Of a DNA stretch of 64,000 nt, positions 1 through 9,352 are shown one piece after another. The translations under genes and the position numbers were made by a program. Location: assembly GCF_964340395.1 (NCBI RefSeq), contig NW_027554295.1, positions 62,001 to 126,000 on the forward strand, written 5' to 3'. The notes beneath the pieces were generated by a model. The model ran no database searches. It saw only the letters and a program-made list of their open reading frames with translations, and had not been told where the DNA came from. Numbering within the stretch: position 1 is the stretch's first letter; the number at the start of each line of letters is the position of its first letter. This DNA comes from Glandiceps talaboti. Taxonomy: Eukaryota > Hemichordata > Enteropneusta > Spengelidae.

Positions 1-283
1 GAAAGTGTTCAAGGTCCCTTTGACTCAATGTAATAGGGTTGGTCTCATCGATCTCAATGTCAAGTGTTCGAAAGAAACGTGAATGCCTGAACACGTTCAA
101 AACAGTTTCCCTACTCTCCTGTATGTCAGTATTCCGCAAGACGACATGATTCCAAAGAGAAGGGTGATCGCAAAGATATTGTAAACGGCAACACATCTTT
201 CGCATTATGTTCTCACGTACCATTACAGGTAAAAAGGACAGAATAGATACCAGGGAATCATCACACAGATCCATGAGTTCCAT
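1..283 (-). CDS. F-box protein, N-terminal part (runs off left edge)
   Basis: An open frame starts at an ATG at 283 and is still open at base 1, about 94 residues. Residues 5-50 fit an F-box: a Leu-Cys-Asp-Asp-Ser-Leu start, Ile-Leu-Ser-Phe-Leu-Pro, then a Cys-Cys-Arg-Leu stretch and an ending Pro-Ser-Leu-Trp. F-box proteins bind Skp1 and bring substrates to SCF (Cullin-1) ubiquitin ligases; the substrate-binding part would lie outside the window. The gene is divergent from the membrane-protein gene at 499. With the BTB-Kelch and RING genes it points to a theme of ubiquitin hijacking. The F-box is seen as a pattern in the translation; viral ownership is inferred from position. Confidence 0.6.
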   Translation of the reverse strand, partial: MELMDLCDDSLVSILSFLPVMVRENIMRKMCCRLQYLCDHPSLWNHVVLRNTDIQESRETVLNVFRHSRFFRTLDIEIDETNPITLSQRDLEHF

Positions 284-498
284 GTTGCTTGGCCTAACAA
301 CAAAATGACCAAATGTAATAATTGTCACAGACACAAGTATTAGCGATCCACACGTGTTGACACTAGTAACATGAAAATCCTCTTTGCAGTCTTCATTTTG
401 TTGATTGTCATTTCTTGTCTGACCAGCTTGACAACGTTTACAAAGAAAGGTGACAAGACAGGTTGGTTCAAGAGACGAGTGCATACACACGAGTTGTC

Positions 499-1281
499 AT
501 GGAGCAGGGGGAATTTGATCGTGATGAACAGGACACCAACGAGATGGGTAATGGATCCCTTAACCTTGATGACGACAACAAACTATTATCTTCCAATGCC
601 TATTTTGACGAAAGCGACACAGAAACTGAAGGGTTGGATAGGTCAGAAGCTTTTACACGTGACATATGCCGTGTCTCTGCACGAGCCAAGAGCCTTAGTA
701 GGTTACACGACAGATATTTCTATGTGGGTGCAGTAGCCGTGGCTCTCATCCTTTTTTTGGCCTCCCTTACAAACACGGTGTACCTAAAACACCTGGCCAC
801 AGTTGTCAATGAAGCCAAGTGTGACGTGCCTTATGGTGACAGATTTGTGTTGCAAGAGGACGGGTATCGAATCGAAAGCATGGAGGGGAGAATCTTTATG
901 GAAAGAACAAGCAATGGCACCAACCTACCTGCAAGCAAATGTGCCACAATGAATGATACCCACAGCAAGTTAATGGCAGCAAGTCGAATAGACTGTTTGT
1001 CCGAAATGCCCCTGTACGACCCCAAGGGAACACCTTACTACATCTTACGACTTTTCAACAACACTCGGGAAGGGGAAGAAGGTCTGTATTTGGTACAGGG
1101 GCCTTGTTGCAGTGCAGATGATCACGACAAGGTACACGTACTCACTAACATCCAGACGGGACACGTGTCTGTAGGTTATGGCTATTTTCCACAGGCTAAA
1201 CAGAAATCGGCAGAGTTGTATGTGGATGGATTCATCCATGCAATGGCTCTCGGCCAACCTATTCAGAGATGTCACGTGTAA
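499..1281 (+). CDS. Type II membrane glycoprotein, unknown function
   Basis: A 260-residue protein whose first ATG in frame is at 499; the frame is open to 463 but only through a TTG. The N-terminal 70 residues are acidic and polar (many Asp/Glu/Asn). A single membrane segment follows at about residues 74-94 (YFYVGAVAVALILFLASL), then an ectodomain of about 165 residues with several Cys and N-glycosylation sites (NGT, NDT, NNT). This is a type II layout: N-terminus inside, C-terminus outside. I do not recognise a family. It could be an envelope or host cell-surface protein. The next gene follows after 54 bases on the same strand. Confidence 0.6.
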   Translation: MEQGEFDRDEQDTNEMGNGSLNLDDDNKLLSSNAYFDESDTETEGLDRSEAFTRDICRVSARAKSLSRLHDRYFYVGAVAVALILFLASLTNTVYLKHLATVVNEAKCDVPYGDRFVLQEDGYRIESMEGRIFMERTSNGTNLPASKCATMNDTHSKLMAASRIDCLSEMPLYDPKGTPYYILRLFNNTREGEEGLYLVQGPCCSADDHDKVHVLTNIQTGHVSVGYGYFPQAKQKSAELYVDGFIHAMALGQPIQRCHV

Positions 1282-1335
1282 GAAACTTGAGTATTTGAGT
1301 CCTCCTTACCACCATTTACATAGTACTTGGCATTG

Positions 1336-1794
1336 ATGGCAGAGGTTTTAAGTGAAGAAGAGTTCATAGACGGTCAAACAAATGTCGATGACCATTACAT
1401 AGATGAAGAATACGAGCAAATGGAACACATTGTTCCACAGCAAAATGACATTATTAGCTTGAGCAGTGGTACATCCTCGGGTTCAGATACTATTATTATT
1501 GGTACACCAAAAAGTGTTTTGAAAGACACAGTTCCATCACTTGCTCTTGACGACACTATGGACTACACCAATGAAGATTCGCAGTCCCAGTTTGAAGGTG
1601 TGTTTTTGGGTGAGTCGGAACTTGAATTAACAAACAAAGATGGTTACTTGATGTTCAAAAAAGACAGACATTGGAAAAAATACAACAGTGTCAATCCAAT
1701 TATTGGTAATATTGTCGATGATCTTACATTCGTCACTTTTTGTTCGTGTGACAAATACTTACAGACAAAACCTACTAACGTGTCAGACAAATAA
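1336..1794 (+). CDS. Acidic protein with SUMO-interaction-like motif
   Basis: A 152-residue protein from the ATG at 1336. The first 100 residues are strongly acidic and Ser/Thr-rich. Around residues 36-56 there are two hydrophobic cores, IISLSS and TIIIG, beside Ser/Asp runs, which looks like a phospho-regulated SUMO-interacting motif. The C-terminal third is more mixed, with a Cys-Ser-Cys-Asp element. No enzyme domain is seen. The gene lies in a same-strand run with 499-1281 and 1810-2364, with only 15 bases before the next start. Function unknown; binding to SUMO-modified proteins is an inference from the motif alone. Confidence 0.5.
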   Translation: MAEVLSEEEFIDGQTNVDDHYIDEEYEQMEHIVPQQNDIISLSSGTSSGSDTIIIGTPKSVLKDTVPSLALDDTMDYTNEDSQSQFEGVFLGESELELTNKDGYLMFKKDRHWKKYNSVNPIIGNIVDDLTFVTFCSCDKYLQTKPTNVSDK

Positions 1795-1809
1795 TATGAT
1801 AATAATAAA

Positions 1810-2364
1810 ATGGACATCAACGTGTGTAGTGAAGATGTTCCTTACCAGCCTGCAGTTCAGCCATTACCATTTGCAGCATTTGATGGGAATTCACCATATG
1901 ACACGTCGTGTGCTCTGTGTGAAATAAACATAACTGCTGAACAAAGGGGAGAACCTTCTAAAAATGTTCTGGCTTGGGCAGAAAAACAGTATCAAGATTC
2001 GGGTTACGTTCCAGATGCCAACACCGTAACAGATGTTTTAGATGGACTGTTGGAATACTTTAGGAAAATACCAGATTTACCAGACACTCGAGACCTGAAA
2101 ACGAGACTGACACAACTCAAGAGGAAAGAAGTTCATGACCATTTTGCACTCCATATTCAACCCTCTGCAGAACGCGTGTATGACGAGCAAATGCGTATAT
2201 GTCGAACTTTACAGTCTGTTGTTTTGAAACAGATTTGTTTTACAGACAGTGTGACTGGACAAATGGGGATACAACCAGATATGGTCAAGTTACTGAAATC
2301 ACTGTTCAGTGAAGTCAGAGAGATTTGCAAACAGAAAAAAGCACTGCAACAGAAAGAAATGTAG
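1810..2364 (+). CDS. Conserved-looking small protein, unknown
   Basis: A 184-residue protein starting at ATG 1810, just after an A/T-rich spacer. A Cys-Ala-Leu-Cys pair lies near residue 34-37. The middle and C-terminus are predicted helical with many charged residues (for example the LKTRLTQLKRKEVHDHF stretch). No signal peptide or membrane segment is seen. AATAAA lies about 25 bases after the stop (near 2390), a likely polyadenylation site. Third gene of a same-strand series; 3' end faces the gene at 2514-3353. I do not recognise its family. Confidence 0.5.
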   Translation: MDINVCSEDVPYQPAVQPLPFAAFDGNSPYDTSCALCEINITAEQRGEPSKNVLAWAEKQYQDSGYVPDANTVTDVLDGLLEYFRKIPDLPDTRDLKTRLTQLKRKEVHDHFALHIQPSAERVYDEQMRICRTLQSVVLKQICFTDSVTGQMGIQPDMVKLLKSLFSEVREICKQKKALQQKEM

Positions 2365-2513
2365 TAGACACAAACAAACAAACAAATGAATAAATTCACT
2401 CTGTAAAAAGCATATACTGTGTCTTATGTTTAATGTGGTACAGAATCTTAGAAAGAGTATCTATTATATATCTTAATAGAACACACACATGGATAAGTTT
2501 TGACAATATGGTT

Positions 2514-3353
2514 TTATTTGTTGTGACTATGGGTGTGATTTTGTTGATTCCAACATGTCCATAACATGTGTACATCGTTCATTGTCAGCAATTTAGTACT
2601 TCCCCTAATTACTTTACTTTTCTTTTCTTCCCGATATTTTTGTAATCGATCACAATCTTCACTACTATAGAAACCAGAAATGCCATAGGGGTTATGTTTT
2701 AGGTGTTCCCAGCAGTGTCTCCTTTCTTTTTTCGAGCACGAATTTGAAAAGATTGGCTCATCTGGCAAGTGATCTTCAACAATTATTAAATCTTTATTGC
2801 CCAATGCTTCAACTGGACCATAGCCAATATAACTGTTTTTCTTGTCCTTCTCCTTCCCTTCCTCCTTCTCCTTCTCCTCCTGATTATCGTCAATGTATTT
2901 TGAAAGATAATGCAGTGGTAACTTGGAGTTCAGGGCCATCAGCTTTACTTTACGGCGATGGGAATTCTTTTTGAATCTGGTCGCTGAATCCTCAGTAAGC
3001 TTAAGTACAGCGTCCTTGCAAGTAGTATCGGTATTGATCTGACTGAGCACACGATTTAAAGCTTGCCACTGAAGCCTTTCTTTCTCATTGTCTTGATAAA
3101 CTATCAGTACTTTAGTCACCCTTACCCGATTCTTGTTTTGGTAAAGATGATTGATACTCCTCTGCCTCATAAAACTGTTTGCAGCCATTTTCTCTCCTCG
3201 GAGACACAACCCGATTCTCACTTCTAATTGGATTAGGTCGATTTGGCTGACTGCAGTGCCGCACCATTCTCTACCATTGCAAACCACTTTCACATAGCAT
3301 CTCAAATAACGCTTACCTATTTTGTCATATCTAGTAACCCGTGTGATGTCCAT
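2514..3353 (-). CDS. Basic/acidic mixed protein, unknown
   Basis: A 279-residue protein from the ATG at 3353. The N-terminal 60 residues have beta-rich hydrophobic character (RCYVKVVCNGREWCG). There is a Lys/Arg-rich middle (FKKNSHRRKVKLMAL), then a Glu/Lys low-complexity run (residues about 155-175), seen in DNA as a CTT/CTC-rich tract. The C-terminus has a few Cys and His and ends in a His-rich tail. It may be nucleic-acid binding, but no named domain is visible. It lies 42 bases downstream of the portal-like gene on the same strand, so the two may be expressed together. Confidence 0.5.
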   Translation of the reverse strand: MDITRVTRYDKIGKRYLRCYVKVVCNGREWCGTAVSQIDLIQLEVRIGLCLRGEKMAANSFMRQRSINHLYQNKNRVRVTKVLIVYQDNEKERLQWQALNRVLSQINTDTTCKDAVLKLTEDSATRFKKNSHRRKVKLMALNSKLPLHYLSKYIDDNQEEKEKEEGKEKDKKNSYIGYGPVEALGNKDLIIVEDHLPDEPIFSNSCSKKERRHCWEHLKHNPYGISGFYSSEDCDRLQKYREEKKSKVIRGSTKLLTMNDVHMLWTCWNQQNHTHSHNK

Positions 3354-3395
3354 GACTGCACTCAATGCATTGCCAATTTGTGTGCTGAATTACGT

Positions 3396-4868
3396 TTATA
3401 ACATGGACTGTGAACGTGTCTCAAAGTCACTCACGAAATCACTTTCTGGTATGTCTAGCACCTCCGACAGAATACTAACCCCCCTGTTATTTCTGAGATA
3501 TTTGAAAAAAGGTAAAATGGCTGCCAAGTCTTCAAGACGTTTTGGTTTGGCTGGCACAAGCGGAATACCCGTTTTGTCCATCCAAGGAGCAAGCACTGCA
3601 TTAACAATGAACTCCTGCCATGCCAATGAACACACATCAATCATTTTCTGTAGACTGTCATAGTCATTAGTGGACGTTGTCGTCCCCTTTTGACTCCCCA
3701 GCTTCCCCGTATAACCAACGTGGTTAGTGAAAGAGATCGTACCCAAGAGTGTATTGCGAACATGTTGGTTGAATTCATCAACAGAATGTGTTATGTCCAA
3801 TGGTCTCACCCCAAGCCAGCTCGCTTCCACCTTCTTGTCTTCTTCGAGGTTTTCAATGACCCGATCATAACGCCTGTCGATTCCAGGACCAGGTAAGTCA
3901 CCTTCCTCCACGCCACCACTGAAGAGAGTGTTGGTTTTCATTCGACCAATCGTCTTCCAGAGCTTTGAGTTTTCCAACTTCACGGCTTCTAACTCGCCGA
4001 CAAGTCTTGTCTTTTCTCTCATCTTGCCCATACTTTCTCGCTCCATATCAAGCAAGGTCGAAGACTTTGGACAAGAGAGTCCCATTTTGGCTTGCAACAC
4101 AGACTGAATGGCACTGGTTGTCATTTGGTCATCGAGGATATCTATGTCAGTACGAAGCCGTTGTGCATCCTTACCATCTGGGTCGTCTTTCGTACCAACA
4201 ACAAAAAGCTGACGGCAGGCATTTCTGATGCTCATATCTCTGCACCACTGCAAGTGTTGTATCTGCAAACACTTGTCATAGAGATAGGACATGGCACTTT
4301 TTGCTCTGCCATTGACATCTGGCTCGTCTCGGCAGACGATGCGCAACTCAGATCCATCCAAGGCCCTGGCATGCAGAAAACCCTCCATGTCACGAAAGAC
4401 AATATACCTGTCATCATCAATTGCTTCAGGGAGATTGAGTTCCTTGGAAGTACCAAGGACAACAAAACCATAAATCAACACGGAACGTATGACTAATCGA
4501 ACAAACTTCTGCAAGTGGCCTTTGAATGATTTCTCAAAAGCGTCCAACAAATGGTTTGGAATATTTTCATTTACGACTTTGTCACTGTCCTCCTCTCGCT
4601 CACATGACAACCTGGCCCCAGTTCTCACTCCATTCTCAAACATGGCACTAATTGAAATGTTGTCAGATATCCTCGTCAGGACACAGTGACAAACAGGATT
4701 GTTCTGAAAACTGGTACGCAATACATTAAAATGGGCATGGTCAAGAAAGAACAATGACCCATGACCTTTCTTACTAAACTCCTTCGATATCAGCTTCTGG
4801 GCCTCTAACTTTTGACTTTCAATCCATTCTTTGTAACTACTGGCCGACTGAAAGATACGATGTTCCAT
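3396..4868 (-). CDS. Portal-like protein (tentative)
   Basis: A 490-residue protein from the first ATG in frame, at 4868. The frame is open about 25 codons further upstream without an ATG, so the true start is uncertain. The middle has the feel of a tailed-virus/herpesvirus portal: a helical stretch leading to the hydrophobic core LVIRSVLIYGFVVLG, then a beta segment with an Asp-Asp-Asp-Arg-Tyr and Met-Glu-Gly-Phe pattern, then long helices (residues about 200-320) and a helical C-terminus. Portals form the dodecameric DNA entry channel of the capsid. This is a fold-level impression with no diagnostic motif; other structural proteins remain possible. Confidence 0.35.
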   Translation of the reverse strand: MEHRIFQSASSYKEWIESQKLEAQKLISKEFSKKGHGSLFFLDHAHFNVLRTSFQNNPVCHCVLTRISDNISISAMFENGVRTGARLSCEREEDSDKVVNENIPNHLLDAFEKSFKGHLQKFVRLVIRSVLIYGFVVLGTSKELNLPEAIDDDRYIVFRDMEGFLHARALDGSELRIVCRDEPDVNGRAKSAMSYLYDKCLQIQHLQWCRDMSIRNACRQLFVVGTKDDPDGKDAQRLRTDIDILDDQMTTSAIQSVLQAKMGLSCPKSSTLLDMERESMGKMREKTRLVGELEAVKLENSKLWKTIGRMKTNTLFSGGVEEGDLPGPGIDRRYDRVIENLEEDKKVEASWLGVRPLDITHSVDEFNQHVRNTLLGTISFTNHVGYTGKLGSQKGTTTSTNDYDSLQKMIDVCSLAWQEFIVNAVLAPWMDKTGIPLVPAKPKRLEDLAAILPFFKYLRNNRGVSILSEVLDIPESDFVSDFETRSQSML

Positions 4869-4995
4869 GAGTATCCGTCCATGGGAAGATAAGAGGTGGT
4901 ACCCATGCACATTAACACTCGGATTTGTAAAGGACTCACACACTATGACAATAAATCATTTATTTGTTTATTTAATGATATCTTTATTCATTTCC

Positions 4996-5679
4996 TCATT
5001 TATTCCTGCACCCCCAAAACTCCTCTTCAGTCACCCAGCATTTCCTCTCTGTGCCCTTTCGTTCAGATCGCTTGTACACTATGGGAATGGCAAAGCCAGG
5101 TTTCAGTAGGTAGAAATTGGTGTGCGTTCTGTCAAACTCTCTTGTCTGATGTCTGTGGACCTTACAGTCGAGCTCAGTCTCCTGCTGGCGAATGAAAGAC
5201 TTGCTCACTTCTAGTGTCATTCTGTGTATTCGAGGTAACGTAGTAACATCCATGCCAACACCAGGCCACCTAACATTGTATATGACACCCAAACCTCGTG
5301 GCCTGATGTATTCTCCATATTTGTCCCTGACTCGGGTATGGTCATCCTCCAAAATGAACTCACAGTAGTCTGCAATGTCATACCACTCGTTCCAAAGATC
5401 AACATCGGTAACTGCATGGCTGAGGTCTTTACTAACGGTCAGTGTTATCATGGAGTCATTGCACCTTTCAAGTTCGTCTCTGCTCATCTCAGCACACATG
5501 CTATAGTCTTCTCCATTTAGGTGTTGAATATGGTTGACCTTCTCATTTGCCACGAGAAAGTGCCCCAGGGTCTCCACCTCTTCCTCCTGGGCAGACAACA
5601 GTAGTTGCCGGTAGTAGTTGGTCATTTCCCTGTAACTTTCGAACATTCTGCCCTTCTTATTATCTTCTTGGGTCTCCAT
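4996..5679 (-). CDS. Unknown protein upstream of portal-like gene
   Basis: A 227-residue protein with a clear ATG at 5679 and an upstream TATA-like sequence (near 5745) with CRE-like sites at about 5777 and 5826. The N-terminal half is acidic and helical. The C-terminal half has more Arg and aromatic residues and a few Cys (CKVHRHQTREFDRTH). No membrane segment or known motif is seen. It is transcribed just ahead of the portal-like gene with about 130 bases between, so the two may share a transcript. Function unknown. Confidence 0.55.
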   Translation of the reverse strand: METQEDNKKGRMFESYREMTNYYRQLLLSAQEEEVETLGHFLVANEKVNHIQHLNGEDYSMCAEMSRDELERCNDSMITLTVSKDLSHAVTDVDLWNEWYDIADYCEFILEDDHTRVRDKYGEYIRPRGLGVIYNVRWPGVGMDVTTLPRIHRMTLEVSKSFIRQQETELDCKVHRHQTREFDRTHTNFYLLKPGFAIPIVYKRSERKGTERKCWVTEEEFWGCRNK

Positions 5680-5969
5680 GTTTTGGGATTACAAGTCTGT
5701 GTGAAGGTTGGTAAGATATGATATGTCAGATTTCAATACCCTGCTTATATAGAAAACTATAACGTGGACTACAAAAAAATCGTGACGTAACGACAATCCA
5801 TTGGACGATGACAATTATGAAAGTTATGACGTCACTATACACTTTCTCACGGTCTCACGTTATGATAACGATACTCTTTTTGACTGGTCATGTCAAACAT
5901 AGGCACACACTGGGCCATGTACAAGAAAAAACAAAAGAACGTGATCACATAACCTGTGCAACAGTTTTT
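5680..5969. promoter_or_regulatory. Promoter region with TATA and CRE-like sites
   Basis: This non-coding stretch upstream of the 227-residue gene holds a TATA-like element near 5745 (minus-strand sense) and two CRE-type sites, GTGACGTAA near 5779 and TGACGTCA near 5826. TGACGTCA is the full palindrome bound by CREB/ATF proteins. The same motif recurs upstream of many genes in the window. Confidence 0.45.
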
Positions 5970-6740
5970 AAGGGTCAATTTAAACATGCAAAAATGTGGG
6001 GTTTTTAAAAAATCTACACACCCACCCACTAGCGACTCAAAAAAATTTTGAAAAAAAAAGTCTACACACACGTGTTACAGAAAACTGTCAAATTCTAATG
6101 TGCATATATGTCATGTGACCATTCGCCAATTGATACTCCCGCGAAAATGTTTCAGAAGCCTCATTTGCATGCACAAGAGAATGCATGTCAAGTGAAGTGA
6201 TGTGTTGTCACAAAACAATTCTGTGTCCAATGAATTGTGGGAGATTTATAAGGGTCAATTTAAACATGCAAAAATGTGGGGTTTTTAAAAAATCTACACA
6301 CCCAACCACTAGCGACTCAAAAAGTTTTTGAAAAAAAAGTGTACACACACGTGTTAAAGAAAACTGTCAAATTCTAATTTGCATATATGTCATGTGACCA
6401 TACGCCAATTGATACTCCCACGAAAATGTTTCAGAAGCCTCATTTGCATGCACAAGAGAATGCATGTCAAGTGAAGTGATGTGTTGTCACAAAACAATTC
6501 TGTGTCCAATGAATTGTGGGAGATTTATAAGGGTCAATTTAAACATGCAAAAATGTGGGGTTTTTAAAAAATCTACACACCCAACCACTAGCGACTCAAA
6601 AAAATTTTGAAAAAAAAGTCTACACACACGTGTTACAGAAAACTGTCAAATTCTAATTTGCATATATGTCATGTGACCATTTGCCAATTGATACTCCCAC
6701 GAAAATGTTTCAGAAGCCTCATTTGCATACATGTGAAGTT
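5960..6740 (+). repeat. About 280-bp direct repeats, three units
   Basis: The stretch beginning AAGGGTCAATTTAAACATGC recurs at about 5970, 6250 and 6529, a period of 279-280 bases. Each unit has an A/T-rich part, an octamer-like ATTTGCAT, a CATGTGACC box, and CCAATTGATACTCCC. Single units occur near 11,660 and 13,520, and six units in opposite orientation at 19.47-21.1 kb. The last unit runs into the 3' side of the BTB gene. The layout recalls the homologous regions (hrs) of large invertebrate DNA viruses, which act as enhancers or replication origins; that role is inferred here. Confidence 0.85.
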
Positions 6741-6920
6741 TCACAACCCATTTCCTGAAGAGATGTATTGCCACGAAACAAAAGAGGATGTTGTTGAGAA
6801 AATGTGCATGGGCCAGAACCCAATGACTGTTTTTATTACGAACTTTAAACATGAAGTGATAATTAACATGAAAATTAAGAACAAATCATTTATTTTGTTA
6901 TTGCTTTTTTTTTTGTCCTT

Positions 6921-9155
6921 TTAAGGGCAAATGTTCTCTTCCCATGCTCCAATGGGTTCACAAACCTGCCGGCGGTATCTTGTTATTGATTGACACCATC
7001 GGTTATGACACTTTTTCACCAGGGTGGTGGTCATTTCTTCGAAATCAATCACAATATTATATTCTGTAAACAGTAACCTTGTGCAAACCAGGCGTTCATC
7101 TCCCCAGTACAATAGAAGTTTTTTTCCATTTTTGAAAACTTTTCCTGTCAGGGGCACTGTTGTTTTCTTTTTCAGACAGGACGACACATGTTTGCTACCT
7201 TTGCATCTAAACACACATGGAGACATGAGCTTGTTGAAAAAGTCCACTTTCACACGTATGTCTTTGCTTTTCATAGTCAATTCCTGCCAATGACCAGTGG
7301 CACCCATGTCAAGTGAAGATACCGGTATATAATTCTGCCAATGAACAGTGCCACTCATGTCAAGGAGATAAATTGGTATCTTCACTTGCATTAGACATGT
7401 TTTGCTGCGCCTGTCTACCTCGCGATTTGTGAAATACATTTTGCCTAGGAAGACTAGACCAACCGAGGACACGAAAAACATGGACGGGAAATAATCACCT
7501 ACTTCCACTGGTGGATAAGCAATAAGAGTGTTTTTGTTACACAACAAAGGTTTGTCTTCGTCATTCGTTCTGGTTATCACGTCGGTAACACTCCTGTATC
7601 TTGAATCAATGCTGACCAACTGCACAATAACTTTCATCGAAATAGCATTGGAAGCGTAAACAATGTAGCAGTCGTCCTGATTACAAGGTCCTGGCATGAA
7701 ACACATTGTCAACGAAGGTAGGTCTGGGTAAAGAATAATGTTATACTTTAAAAATGGTTTCAATTGCATACAAGAACTAAGATTGTCTTTGATTTTCCAA
7801 GGTCCATCTCTGTGAAGAATGAATATATTACATATGGAACAGATTTGCACCAAGAATAAAACAAATTCCTCAAACAGATGCACTTTCAGAAGCATGTCTT
7901 TTGGCAGTCGGTACTCGCTAACCCATTCGACTCGTGGTTGCCATTTGTCCCATCCGCGCATCAAAGAGTCGATGTTAACACTGTACAATTTCAAACAGTT
8001 TGGGTATAACCTTGCTCTACTGATGTAGAAAACGCTATTTTGAGAATCGTTGACTTTTAAGTCATAGTCTGTATACAAGAATATTTGTTTTAGATAATGT
8101 ATTCCGCATGGGAACCACCTCTCATATCTTTTATAACCATTGCAATCCCTCATAATGATATAAGGTCCAGCTACTCCAAAGCAATAGAGTGCACGATTTA
8201 ATGGCCTAGAGTGTTTCTTTCTATCAACCTCTTTAGTTTCTTGCACAAACTCCCTCAACACTGTTTCTATCAATTGCTTCTTCAAGTTTGTTGGCTCTGT
8301 CTTACATATATCTGCCAAAACCAACTGTGTTGACGCTGGCATGTTTTGGTAGACGGAAAAACGGCCTGTGCTTACTAGAGGTCTCAACAGGTCACAGACT
8401 GTGTCAATAATCATCATGTCGAACTTTTTGTCATTGGTGTCCAAGTGCAATAGCAATTTGGTTATGCAGTGAATTCCATCAGCATCATCTGCCAGATTGC
8501 CACCACAACACTTCCACCAATTCTGAACTAAATTGAACACGTCTATGTCACAACCTCTGAAACATTTTTTTGTATGCACGAATCTGGATAATACGCTCAG
8601 GTCCCAGAGCTGAAATAAAACGAAATCATCTTCGGTGAAGTCCTTTTTCGTGTAGATTTTTATCAAACCAGCAATGGTATCTGTCAAATCACTGTAAGTC
8701 TCTGACAACCCTTGCTTGCAGAGTATGGCAAAGTAATCCATCATGGTTTGGGTGTTGTTGGCAAAAAAACAGACACCATAGGGCTCTTCATGTTTGAAGT
8801 AGACTTGAAGTTCTTTTTGGAGGTCGTCTATCCAATTCTTCATGCAAAGAAAGTCAGCAACAAAGGTGATATCTGCAAGATTGTCTGGTGTCACATAAAT
8901 TTTGCACTTTTCATTTACGTTCCTGTAGTAGGCCTCGAAACTGAATTTTCTTGTCTGAACGTATGACAAGAACAGATGCCAGTACTTGATATCAAAGTGC
9001 ACATTTTCGACGTGATTATCCAAATAGACAATGTCCTGTCCCAACTCGTAAAACCGTATCAAAGAATCCAAGTAAGGTATTTCTTCTTTCAAAACGGAGG
9101 GTAAAACAGTATATTTGTTGCCTCCCAGGCGAAGGCAGATTTTTCTCTCCACCAT
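6921..9155 (-). CDS. BTB-BACK-Kelch-like protein, type B
   Basis: A 744-residue protein from the ATG at 9155. Residues 1-115 fit a BTB/POZ fold (CLRLGGNKYTVLPSVL start, then EEIPYLDSLI). About 120-260 is helical like a BACK domain. The rest is beta-rich with Kelch-like strands, including a late GKKLLLYWGDE element. BTB-Kelch proteins are substrate receptors of Cullin-3 ubiquitin ligases; poxviruses use them against host defence. The gene is head to head with the type A gene at 9353 across a short TATA-bearing promoter. Partial copies of it lie at 21.1-21.5 kb and 23.99-24.34 kb. BTB identity is fairly sure; the Kelch part is divergent. Confidence 0.7.
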   Translation of the reverse strand: MVERKICLRLGGNKYTVLPSVLKEEIPYLDSLIRFYELGQDIVYLDNHVENVHFDIKYWHLFLSYVQTRKFSFEAYYRNVNEKCKIYVTPDNLADITFVADFLCMKNWIDDLQKELQVYFKHEEPYGVCFFANNTQTMMDYFAILCKQGLSETYSDLTDTIAGLIKIYTKKDFTEDDFVLFQLWDLSVLSRFVHTKKCFRGCDIDVFNLVQNWWKCCGGNLADDADGIHCITKLLLHLDTNDKKFDMMIIDTVCDLLRPLVSTGRFSVYQNMPASTQLVLADICKTEPTNLKKQLIETVLREFVQETKEVDRKKHSRPLNRALYCFGVAGPYIIMRDCNGYKRYERWFPCGIHYLKQIFLYTDYDLKVNDSQNSVFYISRARLYPNCLKLYSVNIDSLMRGWDKWQPRVEWVSEYRLPKDMLLKVHLFEEFVLFLVQICSICNIFILHRDGPWKIKDNLSSCMQLKPFLKYNIILYPDLPSLTMCFMPGPCNQDDCYIVYASNAISMKVIVQLVSIDSRYRSVTDVITRTNDEDKPLLCNKNTLIAYPPVEVGDYFPSMFFVSSVGLVFLGKMYFTNREVDRRSKTCLMQVKIPIYLLDMSGTVHWQNYIPVSSLDMGATGHWQELTMKSKDIRVKVDFFNKLMSPCVFRCKGSKHVSSCLKKKTTVPLTGKVFKNGKKLLLYWGDERLVCTRLLFTEYNIVIDFEEMTTTLVKKCHNRWCQSITRYRRQVCEPIGAWEENICP

Positions 9156-9352
9156 AGTCGTTAAGTCTCTCAGACAATTGACAATTGGCTTCTGAAGAAG
9201 AATGACCTCTATGTTTATATACCCTACGACATCGTGATTTACATGTCACGACCATGCCATCCCATTAAAGTCCTGATGTGACGTCATAACTTTCTTTTCA
9301 AAATAGTATAAATGTCTAGGCCCAACTGCATTCAGTGCTTTCACTAGACGAA
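9156..9352. promoter_or_regulatory. Divergent promoter between BTB genes
   Basis: A short spacer drives two genes outward. On the minus side a GTATATAAAC box lies near 9215; on the plus side AGTATAAATG lies near 9305. A full TGACGTCA is centred near 9282. The same spacer, nearly unchanged but inverted, lies at 23,790-23,986, so the promoter was duplicated with its genes. Confidence 0.7.

Noticed and set aside
371-736. Frame with a signal-peptide-like start (MKILFAVFILLIVIS)
   Set aside because: After about 25 residues it is just another reading of the type II membrane gene at 499. A small upstream peptide is possible but cannot be supported.
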